Shown one piece after another: positions 10,715 to 22,495 of a DNA stretch of 64,000 nucleotides. How positions within the stretch are numbered: position 1 is the stretch's first letter; every line of letters begins with the position of its first letter. The stretch comes from Aedes albopictus (lineage: Eukaryota > Arthropoda > Insecta > Diptera > Culicidae), in assembly GCF_035046485.1 (NCBI RefSeq), contig NC_085136.1, forward strand, positions 299,490,778 to 299,554,777, read 5' to 3'. Below the pieces are notes generated by a model. The model was not told where the DNA came from. It saw only the letters and a program-made list of their open reading frames with translations, and searched no databases. The translations under genes and the position numbers were made by a program.

Positions 10715-13245
10715 TATTACCAAGGAAGATCGCAACGGATATTTTGGGGTGTTACAGGTCCACGGAGCAAGGTGGTGTAGAGAAAGATGTTCCAGGACAC
10801 CCAGGAACTTTCGCGAGTAAAGGCTTTAATATCTACGAGCGTAATCGATTGGTTGTTGTTACATCACTGATACTGTTCAACATCCTACAGGTCTACGGAG
10901 CATTCTTCTGTAAATAAATAATTTTCAAACATTATCTCCAATTTTGATCTCCGAGAACTTCCGCGAGTAAAGGCCAGAAGATCTACAAACATAGCCAATG
11001 ATTTCTTGCTACATTACCGATGCGTTATAACATTCCAGAGGTCCATTGAACATTGTACTGAAGAGTATTCATTTCTAAAGATATGCTAGGTCTTCCATGA
11101 ACTTCCGCGAGTTAAGGCCTGAAGATCTACAAGCGTACTCAATGAATTGTTGTTACGTTTCTAATGCGTTGTAACATGCTACAGGTCCATGAACAATTTT
11201 TCTGTAAGGAACTAATTTTCATAGATGTTCTAGGTCCTCCAAGAACTTCCATGAGTAAAGACCTGAAGATCTACAAGCGTTATCAATGGTTTGTTGTCAC
11301 ATTACTGATACAGTGTAGTGTCCTACAGGTCTAGGGAGCATAGTTCTGCAGAAAAATAGTTTCCAAAGGCGATCTAGGACTTCCAAGAACTTCCATGAGT
11401 CAAGGCCTTAAGATCTACAAGCGTAATCAATGGAATGTTGTTACATTTCTAATACGTTGTAACATGCTACAGGTTCATGAATTTTTTTTCTGTAAGAAAC
11501 TAATTTCCACAGATGTTCTAGGTCCTCCAAGAATTTCCATGTTTAAAGACCTGAATATCTACAAGCGTTATCAATGGTTTATTGTCACATTACTGATACA
11601 GTGTAGCGTCCGACGGGTCCAGGGAGCCTAGTTCTGTAGAGAAATAATTTCCAAAGATGATCTAGGACCTCCAAGAACTTCCGCAAGTAAAGGCCTTAAG
11701 ATCAACAAACGTTATCAATGGTGTGTTGCCACATTACTGATATAGTGTAGCGTCCTACAGGTCCAGGGAGCATAGTTCTGTAGAGAAATAATTTCCAAAG
11801 ATGATCTAGGAGCTCCAAGAACTTCTGAGAGTAAAGGCCTTAAGATCTACAAGCGTAATCAATGGATGGTTGTTACATTTCTAAAACGTTGTTACATGCT
11901 ACAGGCCCATGAACCATTTTTCTGTAAGGAACTAATTTCCACAGATGTTCTAGGTCCTCCAAGAATTTCCATGTTTAAAGACCTGAATATCTACAAGCGT
12001 TATCAATGGTTTATTGTCACATTACTGATACAGTGTAGCGTCCGACGGGTCCAGGGAGCCTAGTTCTGTAGAGAAATAATTTCCAAAGATGATCTAGGAC
12101 CTCCAAGAACTTCCGCAAGTAAAGGCCTTAAGATCTACAAACGTTATCAATGGTGTGTTGCCACATCACTGATATAGTGTAGCGTCCTACAGGTCCAGGG
12201 AGCATAGTTCTGTAGAGAAATAATTTCCAAAGATTATCTAGGAGCTCCAAGAACTTCTGCGAGTAAAGGCCTTAAGATCTACAAGCGTAATCAATGGATG
12301 GTTGTTACATTTCTAAAACGTTGTTACATGCTACAGGTCCATGAACCATTTTTCTGTAAGGAACTAATTTCCACAGATGTTCTAGGTCTTCCAAGAACTT
12401 CCATGAGTAAAGACCTCAATATCTATAAGCGTTATCAATGGTTTATTGTTTCATTACTGATACAGTGTAGCATCCTACAGGTCCAGGGAGTAGTTCTTTA
12501 GAGAAATAATTTCCAAAAGTGATCTAGGACCTCCAAGAACTTCCGCGAGTAGTGGCCTTAAGATCTACAAACGTTATCAATGGTGTGTTGCCACATTACT
12601 AATACAGTGTAGCGCCATACAGGCCCAGGAAGCATATTTCTGTAGAGAAATAATTTCCAAAGATGATCTAGGACCATCAAGAACTTCCGCAAGTAAAGGC
12701 CTTAAGATTTATAAGCGCAATCAATGGAAGTTCCCAAGAACATCCGCGAGTATAGACCTGAAGATCCACAAGCGTTATCAATGGTTTGTTGTCACATTAC
12801 TGATACAGTATAGCGTGCTAAAGATCCAGGGAGCATAGTTCTGTTGAGAAATAATTGCCAAACATCTTCTAGGTACTCCAAGAACTTCCAAGAGTAAAAG
12901 CACAATGGATTGTTGTTACACTACTTATACGGCGCAAGATCATACAAGACCATGGAACATTGAGCTGAAGAGAACAAATCTCCAAAGATAATTTAAGTCC
13001 TCCAAGAACTTCCGCGAGTAGAGGCCTTAAGATCTTCTAGGGGAATATATGGATTTTCATTATATTATTGATGCTGTGCAACATCCTAAAAGTCCATGGA
13101 GAATTGTTGTGTAACGAACTAATTTCCAAAGATTTTCTATGTTTCCCAAGAACTTCCGTGAAATAACCTTTAGGATCTCTAAGCGTAATCAATGAATTGT
13201 TGTTTCATTACTGATGCGGTGCAACATCCTTGAGGTTTACCGGTT
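10715..13245 (+). repeat. Left array of a 144 bp tandem repeat
   Basis: Successive copies of the anchor aagaacttccgcgagtaaag start near 10806, 10954, 11098, 11241, 11388, 11532, 11676, 11818, 11962, 12106, 12250, 12393, 12535 and 12679, giving a period of 142-148 bp. The units diverge by point changes and small indels. Between about 11395 and 12500 a three-unit block of 432 bp is itself repeated. The last copies (12720-13245) are more degenerate. Short open frames in this interval are by-products of the repeat. Confidence 0.85.
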
Positions 13246-13744
13246 GTCAACTGCGACTGCGATAGCTATGAACTTTGGTCAACTTCCTACTTATTTTTGA
13301 GTTCTCGCATTGGTAAAGAATTTAAAAGATAGATGATTGGGTAATTTCTGTTTGGGTTTGGTCACTACGAAACATAAATGTTGCTGACTGATAAGTTAGT
13401 TTTATCGATTATACATACTCAATAAGAACCTCATTATACTTTAAAAGTGAGATGCTTTGGAAACAAAACTCGAATGCCATTCGTCCGAATGCCATTCGTC
13501 CTGAATAATAAACGCTCGAATTTCTTTCGCCCGAAAACATCACTTGCCCGAAAATAACGTTTCCCGCATAAGAAATCTCCAAATGAATTGTTACAATACT
13601 ACATCTGGAATTGCGGTCCAATTGTTTACCATAATGCAAATGTTTGAAATTTTAATCCCAATGCCTGCATATCGTGTAGTGATAATCCGTGATTGAAAAA
13701 TAACGTTTATTATATACATCACATTATTATACATCACAACAACA
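13246..13744. other. Spacer between the two inverted arrays
   Basis: This single-copy spacer would be the loop of the palindrome. It holds a small duplication, gaatgccattcgtcc, in tandem at about 13471-13503 and a run of related cgaa/gcccgaaa words to 13560. No coding potential is apparent. Confidence 0.55.
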
Positions 13745-16575
13745 TCTCTTCAGAGCTATGCTCCATGGGCCTGTAGAATGTTACACCGTATCAGTAATGT
13801 GACTACAATCCATCGATACGCTTGTAGATCTAAGGGCCACTACTCGCGGAAGTTCTTGGTTTCCCTAGAATATCCTTGAAAATAACTTCTCTTCAGAACT
13901 ATGCTCAATGGACCTGTAGGATGTTACACCGTATCAGTAATGTGACTACAATCCATCGATTACGCTTGTAGATCTTAAGGCCTTTATTCGCAAAAGTTGT
14001 TGGATGCCCTAGAATATCCTTGAAAACAACATCTCTTCAGAACTATGCTCCATGGACATGGCGAACCAACCAAGGGCTGAAAGTCTCTTCAATAAAGACA
14101 AATCAATCAATCAATCCATGGACATGTTGGATGTTACACCGTATCAGTAATGTAACAACAATCCATGGATTACGCTGTAGATCTTAATGCCACTACTCGC
14201 GGAAGTTCTTGGATGCCCTAGAATATCATTGAAAATTACTTCTCTTTAGAACTATGCTCCATGGGCCTGTATGATGTTACACCGTATCAGTAAAGTGACT
14301 ACAATCCATCGATACGCTTGTAGATCTTAAGGCTACTATTCGCGGAAGTTCTTGGTTTCCCTAGAATATCCTTGAAAATAACTTCTCTTCAGAACTATGC
14401 CCCATGGACCTGTAGGATATTACACCGTATCAATTATGTGACTACGATCCATCGATTACGCTTGTAGATCTTAAGGCCTTTATTCGCGGAAGTTATTGGA
14501 TGCTTTAGAATATCCTTGAAAACAACATATCTTCAAAACTATGCTCCATGGACATTTAGGATGTTACACCGTATCAGTAATGTAACAACAATCCATCGAT
14601 TACGCTGTAGATCTTAAGGTCACTACTCGCGGAAGTTCTTGGATGCCCTAGAATATCCTTGAAAATTACTTCTCTTCAGAACAATGCTCCATGGACATGT
14701 AGGATGTTATACCGCATCAATAATATAGCAACAATTAATTGATTACGCTCGTAGATTTTCAGGCCTGAACTCTCGGAAGTTCTTGGAGGTCGTAGAATAT
14801 CTTTGAAAACTACGTCTCTACAGAACTATGCTCTAAGGACCTGTAGGATGTTGCACTGTATCAGTAATGTGACTACAATCCATCCATTACGCTTGTAGAT
14901 CTTAAGGCCTTTATTCGCGTAAGTTATTGGATGCCCTAGAATATCCTTGAAAACAACATCGCTTCAGAACTATGCTTCATGGACATGTAGGATATTACAC
15001 CGTATCAGTAATGTACCAACAATCCATCGATTACGCTGTAGATCTTAAGGTCACTACTCGCGGAAGTTCTTGGATGCCCTTGAATATCCTTGAAAATTAC
15101 TTCTCTTCAGAACTATGCTCCATGGACCTGTAAGATGTCATACCGCATCAATAATATAGCAACAATTAATTGATTACGCTCGTAGATTTTCAGGCCTGTA
15201 CTCTCGGAAGTTATTGGAGATCTTAGAATATCTTTGAAAACTACGTCTCTACAGAACTATGCTCTAAGGACCTGTAGGATGTTATACCGCATCAATAATA
15301 TAGCAACAATTAATTGATTACGCTCGTAGATTTTCAGGCCTGAACTCTCAGAAGTTCTTGGAGGTCCTAGAATATCTTTGAAAACTACGTCTCTACAGAA
15401 CTATGCTCTAAGGACCTGTAGGATGTTGCACCGTATCAGTAATGTGACTACAATCCATCGATTACGCTTGTAGATCTTAAGGCCTTTTTTCGCGTAAGTT
15501 ATTGGATGCCCTAGAATATCCTCAAAATCAACATCTCTTCAGAGCTATGCTCCATGGACATGTAGGATGTTACACCGTTTCAGTAATGTAACAACAATCC
15601 ATCGATTGCGCTGTAGATCTTAAGGCTACTACTCGCGGAAGTTCTTGGATGCCCTAGAGTATCCTTGAAAATTACTTCTCTTCAGAACTATGCTCCATGG
15701 ACCTGTAAGATGTTATACCGCATCAATAATATAGCAACAATTAATTGATTACGCTCGTAGATTTTCAGGCCTGTACTCTCGGAAGTTATTGGAGATCTTA
15801 GAATATCTTTGAAAACTACGTTTCTACAGAACTATGCTCTAAGGACCTGTAGGATGTTATACCGCATCAATAATATAGCAACAATTAATTGATTACGCTC
15901 GTAGATTTTCAGGCCTGAACTCTCGGAAGTTCTTGGAGGTCCTAGAATATCTTTGAAAACTACGTCTCTACAGAACTATGCTCTAAGGACCTGTAGGATG
16001 TTGCACCGTATCAGTAATGTGACTACAATCCATCCATTACGCTTGTAGATCTTAAGGCCTTTTTTCGCGTAAGTTATTGGATGCCCTAGAATATCCTTGA
16101 AAACAACATCTCTTCAGAGCTATGCTCCATGGACATGTAGGATGTTACACCGTATCAGTAATGTAACAATAATCCATCGATTGCGCTGTAGATCTTAAGG
16201 CCACTACTCGCGGAAGTTCTTGGATGCCCTAGAATATCCTTGAAAATTACTACTCTTCAGAACTATGCTCCATGGACCTGTAAAATGTTATACCGCATCA
16301 ATAATATAGCAACAATTAATTGATTACGCTCGTATATTTTCAGGCCTGTACTCTCGGAAGTTATTGGAGATCTTAGAATATCTTTGAAAACTACGTCTCT
16401 ACAGAACTATGCTCTAAGGACCTGTAGGATGTTGCACCGTATCGGTAATGTGACTACAACCACCATCGATTACGCTTGTAGATCTTAAGACCTTCATTCG
16501 CGGAAGTTCTAGGATGCCCTAGAATATCCTTGAAAATTACTTCTCTTCAGATCTATGCTCCATGGACCTGTAGGA
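13745..16575 (-). repeat. Right array of the 144 bp tandem repeat, inverted
   Basis: Anchors of the form gcggaagttcttggatgcc recur every 143-145 bp, for example near 13849, 13994, 14345, 14489, 14632, 14775 and 14920, so about 19 units are present. Read on the minus strand each unit matches the left array. Variant units containing caacaattaattgattacg recur near 14713, 15144, 15718 and 16290, revealing three- and four-unit higher-order blocks (431 and about 573 bp). One unit is interrupted by a 55 bp insertion at 14061-14115. Confidence 0.85.
14061..14115 (+). mobile_element. 55 bp retroposon 3' tail with 11 bp target duplication
   Basis: The insertion breaks a 144 bp unit and is flanked by two copies of CCATGGACATG (14050-14060 and 14116-14126). 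It ends in aaatcaatcaatcaat, a short tandem tail. A short 3' fragment with a repeated tail and a long duplication is what an extremely 5'-truncated non-LTR retroposition leaves. The family of origin is not identified. Confidence 0.7.
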
Positions 16576-16932
16576 ATCTGAACCATACTCCAGAAATCAT
16601 CTTTAGGAAAACCGCCATTTAACCCCTCCTAGCCCCCCATATATTAACCCCCCCCCTACCCCCTTCAACAAGCAGACCCCCCCCCCCCCCCTCCACACAT
16701 CCCTTTCCTGCAGACCTCTTACATCATCATCCGCCTCCACCTCATACCACATTTCAACTCCCTTGCAACCCTTTCCTATTAATCCCCTTTCTTCCTTTTA
16801 GTAAGAGTTCCCTTCTAGACACTTAGCGCGAGAAAGTTGAAAAAACCGTGTTAATTCGCGAATCCGTGTAAAAAAAGCCGTGTAAAAAAAACCGTGTAAA
16901 AAAAAAACCGTGTAAAAAAAGACCTTAGTGTA

Positions 16933-18567
16933 TTCTGAAAATGCATATCTAACAGGGTACCATTGGTTTTTGCATCAACCGTGAGCTTAATTCCCTAAAA
17001 ATGTTCAATAAAAGAAGATAAATTTACATTTTTTTTTTGATTTTCTGTATTTTTTTAGCAAAACCAATTTGAAACCATTTTTTTCTGGAAAGGAACTACG
17101 CATATCATATCATATCATATACACAACGTACGCAAAACTGGTTTCAAGTAGTTAATCTTAATAAATCCCCTCGAAGCCTGCCTTAAACACCCCCTGAACA
17201 CCTTTAGAACCTCTTCCTTTCAGGCTCCCTTGAAACTTCTAGAAAGCCCTTTGGATCCAATTCAAACCCTAAAAGCAAACCCTGTATTCGAACTATTGAA
17301 ATATTTACATTCCCAATTTCCAGCTTCTTTAAAAGGTACTTTGTCCAAAGAGAGTCATTTTTAAATTGTTGGAGCTGATTTCAGGACATTCAGGACATGT
17401 GAATTGATACATTCGACATGATTGACTACGCAATCTTCCTCATATATACAGAATTTAAAATAAAATATCTACCAGCTAGGGCCACCTTCTAAAAAGGACT
17501 ATTTATGACACAAATGTCCCAAATGGAGAATAATGGCCTTCTGAACTTTTAAAAAGAACCCCCGAGTCACCCCTAAACGATTGCAACAATTTAACCTCCT
17601 TTATGCAACCTCCCAATAATTACCCACTCCTTCCGGGGCCGGGTGATCATGATCGCCAATGTGCACTTCATAACGAGATCTTGTTGAAAATCTGTACAAA
17701 GCCGAACGACCCTAGGGGCGAGAACCATTTAGAGTGCGACCAACGCACAGTACACACACGCAAAGTGGGCAAGAACTGCCAGAAAACGAAAGGAAACCCC
17801 CACCCTACAGACAGACACCATTATTATCATCGTGATGACCATCATTGAACGCGCGCGCTCTGGAAGAAGACCTCGGACCTCGGTCACCATTATCAACAAG
17901 CATCGACACCGCAACAAACTGACCACTTCCGAACAACCATCCACCCAGACCAGACTGACTGGCGGAATGTTGCTGGTGGCGCGGTGGTTGCAAAGATGTG
18001 TCGCCCTGCGATGCCGAAATTTGTAATTACATTAGACGCAAATTTGTATTTTTGCACCTTTTTAATTTGGAAAATTATGAGCCTGGACATTATGTTGGAG
18101 CAGCAACGCGGCGGCGAGACAAACGAGGACATCACCTACCCCTAATATAGTTGAACCACTGTGTCGGTGTCGGGGCTGTTTGATGGTCCGAAATGGGGGT
18201 CCCAAATGTATATAATCTGGACTCATATTTTAACCGTCAACGCGTTGCGCTGCTGGTTTGGACTGCTTGTTCGGGTACGATTTATGTTTGTTCGTGTTGT
18301 GCACAGAGGATCACGGTAATCAAATATTCTGCAGATGGGACGAATGATTTTGCTGCGGATTTTGTATTTTGATATTCAGCTCCGAATTTGTTATTCATGG
18401 ACAATAACAAAAAGGTTTTCATATTACTCCCGTCTATGTAAGCACCGACCAATAATAATCGCTTTTTCTCCTGCCCTCGCCTAACGCCTCATGACCAATT
18501 TGGTATCAATCACTAATTTATAAATTAGCTTCCATATAAAGTTAACTGAACTATCGCACAAGTTTTT
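16933..18567. other. No gene; C-rich patches, then a unique GC-richer island
   Basis: At 17160-17300 and 17540-17640 the sequence is C-rich and resembles the GTTTCA satellite on the opposite strand. The interval 17640-18530 is GC-richer and looks single copy, with overlapping open frames of 60-80 codons on both strands but no recognisable protein. A catatc short tandem repeat occurs near 17100-17120. Confidence 0.3.
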
Positions 18568-18721
18568 AAGAGTGCGAAAACGTAAATATAAGTGCGCGAT
18601 TGCAACAAACCAACTCGGTGTCTTCAGAGCACTTATTCAGCATAAATCAAAGAAATAGTGCGCCAAAGACATCCACTGGATTTGATGCAATCACGCCCTT
18701 TTATTAACGTTTTCGCACTTA
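18568..18721. mobile_element. Small MITE-like inverted repeat, about 155 bp
   Basis: Left arm AGTGCGAAAACGTAAATA and right arm (other strand) AGTGCGAAAACGTTAATA continue to match for about 75 bp each, including GATTGCANCAAA. Nearly the whole interval is a hairpin. Target duplication is unclear because the flanks differ by small indels. Confidence 0.55.
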
Positions 18722-20080
18722 TGTAGACTGAGTGCGCAGTCCTACTAAATGCGCAATAATAAGATTGAATGATTACGCATCGAATTCTGTTTTCGTCTAT
18801 TTCGGGTAATTCCCGATCCCGGCACACTCTCTACGTGACACTATGGTACATAGGATGGTCAATATTCGATTTCCAGTGCTCCAGGGGCTGGTTATTGATA
18901 GTCTACGTATTCTTGCTTCCATCTAATGAGTCATGCATTGGCAAGGGTGAGTTGGAATATCTCTAATTATTGGCTATTTTCCATCTGATATGACGGGAAT
19001 TAGCGCATATATAGTAAATTTCTACCCTACTGCATTTTAAAATGTCATCATGGTAAGTCTTCATTTGGATTTCATAGATACCGACTGCAGCGGTAAATTC
19101 TTGCCCATAAGGTAAAATTTCTCCGTGCAATATCCATTTTTTTTTCTGTTCGGATGAGCCACTGCGACCAGCATTTAGATCTTTGGTGGCAATACCCGTA
19201 TCCTTAGTATTTAGTGCATGTCGTACTACTCCATTGTCATTGAGAGGCAATGGAGCATCGATTTCTGTACAGATCTTGTTTTGTTACCTCAGAGGTTCGA
19301 GAAATCGAATGTGATGAAAAAGTACCGTTTTCACAGGGAAATAAATCCTAGCGAAAGTGCGCCCTTAATCACACATAATCGACTCTATTTCTGAGAAAAA
19401 CAAAACGGTAGAACTGATATTTGTCCATGCATCGGAACTCTGGTTTCATCCATGTCTTGCCCCTAGTTTAGTCCCAGGACAACATTGAAAAACCCGGGGC
19501 TTTAGGCTAGTTGCAAAACGCTGACAAATTAGAGAATGTGTTCGGTAATAAGAATTCACGTGAGTCCTTGTATCACCAGTACTTATCAGTCCTTAGTAGG
19601 TTATTACGCAATTAGATACGCAAAACATGTTTGTTTTCCTTACATCAAGTGTAGTCTCGGCGAGGACAAACCGAGTCTTTAACTATCCATAAGGATTGGG
19701 GTTCCCTGTTTGGTGGACTTTTACCCCCGGAACAGGGGGTCCGTAGTGCTATTCTAAGCCGGCAACTACACGGGCAGCAATATCCATTTGGTAGAAGTAA
19801 TTTAATTGGGGACGCATGTAACGGCTAAATTTCTGGAACACACAGAAAACAAATTGAATTCCCACGAACGCTTTCGCATAAACAAGCTTCCAAATGTAAA
19901 TGTTTCTTTACCTCTGCCGCGTGGTGGGTGGTCTCCTCTAACAAGAAACCAGGCAGGGAGCATCCCTTCCTCAGCGCACAGAGCAAACGACGGACGTGAA
20001 CGTGAGACCAATTCTTCCGCGACCAGAACTGACGCACTGTGACATGAGATGACACAAATGAAAGCAATAAAATACCTTAC
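18722..20080. other. No gene confirmed
   Basis: Mostly AT-rich with a GC-richer island after 19660. The piece near 19680-19780 (a run of C followed by a run of G around ggaac) forms a short hairpin. No recognisable coding motif. Confidence 0.3.
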
Positions 20081-20190
20081 GTTAACTTGCTCAAGTAGCT
20101 GTTGAATGCCGGAGAAAAGCTGTCGGATGGCTGCGATGACGATTGTGGTGACCGCACGTTGAAGGGATGATCGCGGACACTGCATTGCAT
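20081..20190 (-). CDS. Candidate first coding exon (unrecognised, low confidence)
   Basis: On the minus strand a TATA-like TTATAGGCATAAAGG at about 20321-20307 is followed by a GC-richer leader, an ATG at 20190 with A at -3, and 36 codons that run to a splice-donor-like AAC|GTAAGG at 20081/20080. The predicted start is MQCSVRDHPFNVRSPQSSSQ, rich in Ser and Pro. A second ATG five bases on (20185) opens another frame to the same donor. No domain is recognised, and the acceptor exon would lie further along the minus strand, possibly outside the window. The pattern may be chance. It is listed because it is the only place where promoter-like, start and donor signals line up in apparently single-copy DNA. 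Confidence 0.22.
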
Positions 20191-20339
20191 TCTGTTCGTT
20201 CAGATCGATGACAGTCAGTATTGTGCTGAAGCACACCGCTTGGCTGACTACACCGGTCAGGTGACTGGTGCCGCGATGTCTAGCTGGACGCGATTCGATG
20301 AAAGGGAACCTTTATGCCTATAAAGAGAGTGAGATTGCA

Positions 20340-20954
20340 TTATTGGAAAAGGGATCACGCGTGGTTCAAGTACTTGAGTGAAAACCAATGGTTAGTTTTA
20401 AATATGTAGTTTTGTGCAGAGAATGCTCATGATTATTATTTCATTTTCAATTAGTGATTTTGATGCCGCTCTCAATACTTCTTTTATTAAGTATCCATTA
20501 CTTTCAAAATAAACAGAATGTATAGTATAATGTAATGAATAATGTAGAATACAGGAAAAGGAAGAAAAGGTAAATAATGTTTTTTTTGTTTTGTTTTCGA
20601 CCATGTTTATTTGAACGCTAATTCTACACTAAAAAGGGATACACATATTTAAAGATCGAGGAACCGCTTCTAACTAGGGCTTTATTCAAAGCGGAAGTTG
20701 AAAGTGAACGACTGTGAAGACTAAGAAGTGAAGAAAATAAATTAGAGTGGATTATATATGATAGCACAGAATCATGGAAAATCATGGACGAGAGTAGCTT
20801 TCCCGGGAAGCTTACTAAAGGACTTACGATTAGTAGCTCGGTACGAGGAACTGCTAATGTCTCTACTTCATCGAGAGCACTTCGCTGATCTACAAGACAG
20901 GATCCATGATGCGAACGTTTAGAGGTTCACCCGAACCTCCATCTAGTTAACGAG
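20340..20954. other. No gene recognised
   Basis: AT-rich at first, then mixed composition towards 20950. Only short frames, no repeats that I can define. Confidence 0.3.
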
Positions 20955-21059
20955 TTGGGACTGCCTAAATAGAATTGAAATTACCTAAATGGATTCATTA
21001 TCTAAATGGATTCAGTTCATTGCCTAAATGGATTTCAAGGTTGCAAAAAAGTTTGAGAA

Positions 21060-21830
21060 GGGCAAGTGGCTTGCAGATGCAAAGGGGAGGGATCAAGGCT
21101 TTCAGATGTAAATGGGGGATGGTCAGAGGCGTTTAAAGGCAATTCAGGGTGTTTTAATGCGTTTCAGGGCGTCCCAGCAGGTTTCAGGAGGGTTTTGGGG
21201 GGCTTCAGAGGTGAGCTTCACAGGTGAATTTCTCGTAGGTTTCATAAGGATTTCAGAGGCGTTTCAAAGCGTTTCAAGGAGTTCCAAAGCGTTTCAAGGC
21301 GTTTTAGGAGGTTTCACAGGAGCTTCAAGGCTTCAGAGGCTCACAAACAGGTTTTAAAGGGGGTTTAGAGGCGTTTCAAAGCGTTTGAGAGGCTCGCATG
21401 TGAATTTCACGGAGTTTTCATGCGGGTTTCAGAGGCGTTTCAATACGTTTAAAGAAAGCATTCCAATGCGTTTCAGGGCGTTTCAGGAGGTTTCACAGGG
21501 GTTTAAGGGGGCTTCAGAGGCTCACAGGTAAATTTTACGGAGGTTCTTTAGGGATTTTAGCGGCGTATCAGAACGTTTCAAAGCGTTTCAAGGCGATTCA
21601 ATGCGTTTCAGGGCATTTCGGGTCGTTTCAGGAGATTTCACAGGGGTCTTAGGAGGCTTCAGAGGCTATCAAGTGAATTTCATGGAGGATTTGTAGGGGT
21701 TTTAGAGGCGTTTCAAAGCGTTCCAAGACTATTCAAGGGTTTTCAATGCGTTGCAGGGCGTCCCAGGAGGTTTTAGGAGGGTTCAGGGGGTTTCAGAGGT
21801 TTCAGAATAAAAAGCAAGCTTCAGGACAAA
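21060..21830 (+). repeat. GTTTCA satellite within composite copy 1
   Basis: Words such as gcgtttcaaagcgtttcaag, ggtttcaggaggg and ttcagaggctcacag repeat many times with a loose higher-order spacing of about 150-170 bp. Frames across it are repeat artefacts. Confidence 0.7.
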
Positions 21831-21837
21831 TATGTTA

Positions 21838-22290
21838 GTAGATCCGATGGCCTATACTCAAAGAAGTTCTTGGAGATCCTCAAACTGACAATGAACTCAC
21901 CACTTGATAGCACAAAGCAACATGAGGCTATGTAGGCATAAATTTCATTCATAATGCTTATATAGATCACTGATTGCACTTGTAGATCAGATGGCCTCAA
22001 CTCCACGGAGTTCTCGGATATTCCTCTACAATAATAGAACCCACCACTTGATAGAACATAGATGAACATAGTATAAACCTCATTCTTTATGCTCTTATTT
22101 ACAACTAGTAGCCCTCGTACATTCGATGATCTCAAGGAAGTTCTTGGAGATCCTCAAACTGACAACGAACTCACCACTTGACAGCACGTAGTTTCATGAG
22201 GCTATGCAAGCGAAAATTTCATTCATAATGCTCCAATAGATCACTGATCGCACGCTTGTAGATCAGATGGCCAAATTCCAGGGAGTTCTC
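21838..22290 (-). repeat. Three units of a ~150 bp repeat distantly like the 144 bp repeat
   Basis: Units start with gatggcc and include gttcttggagatcctc, gaactcaccacttgatagca and cattcataatgct. The order of the cttgtagatc, ggcc, ttc and ttggat words parallels that in the 144 bp units of the large palindrome. This suggests a distant common origin of the two repeats. Confidence 0.55.
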
Positions 22291-22495
22291 GGATCCTCTT
22301 AAAATTTTAACCCTTAAACACTCCGTAAACGTCCCTTAACTCTTAATTCTGCTTTTTTCCCGTAAGATCTGTAATCTTGAGTACTCGAACTGCTCTGAAA
22401 ACAATCAAATTCCATTTAGGTAACGTTGCCTAAATGGAGGGACCTAAATAGATTTTACGTAAATGGATCCTACCTCAATGAAGGTTTCAGTGTAC

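Larger units (their letters stand above)
10363..16930. mobile_element. 6.57 kb palindromic TIR element with two inverted 144 bp repeat arrays
   Basis: Both ends carry the same inverted terminus, CACTAAGGTCTTTTTTTACA, and are bordered by TA (10361-10362 and 16931-16932). Inward from each end come a block of ccgtgtaaaaaaa repeats, then a homopolymer tract (13 G at 10631-10643; 15 C at 16677-16691), then a long tandem array. The two arrays are reverse complements of one another around a spacer of about 500 bp. No transposase is present, so mobilisation would need to be in trans. TA duplication and an inverted terminus point to a cut-and-paste transposon. The CACTA-like first bases are compatible with a CMC element but the 2 bp target is not decisive. 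Confidence 0.75.
20955..22495. mobile_element. Composite repeat element, copy 1 (CCTAAATGGATT ends)
   Basis: The left module contains gggactgcctaaat and several copies of cctaaatggattca. The right module contains a small palindrome (ccatttaggtaacgttgcct and its complement) and gggacctaaatagatttta. Between them lie a G-rich GTTTCA satellite (21060-21830) and about three units of a 150 bp repeat (21838-22290). The same modules in the same order recur around 58107-62785, so this is a defined repeat family rather than chance. Exact ends and a target duplication are not resolved. Confidence 0.6.

Noticed and set aside
10715..16575. CRISPR-like or rRNA spacer-like array
   Set aside because: Units are 144 bp with no short repeat/unique spacer alternation, and the setting is an insect transposon. 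It is a satellite array.
19802..20236. 144-codon minus-strand frame as a continuous gene
   Set aside because: It lacks an ATG start and reads through a likely splice donor. Only the 20190-20081 part is kept as a tentative exon.
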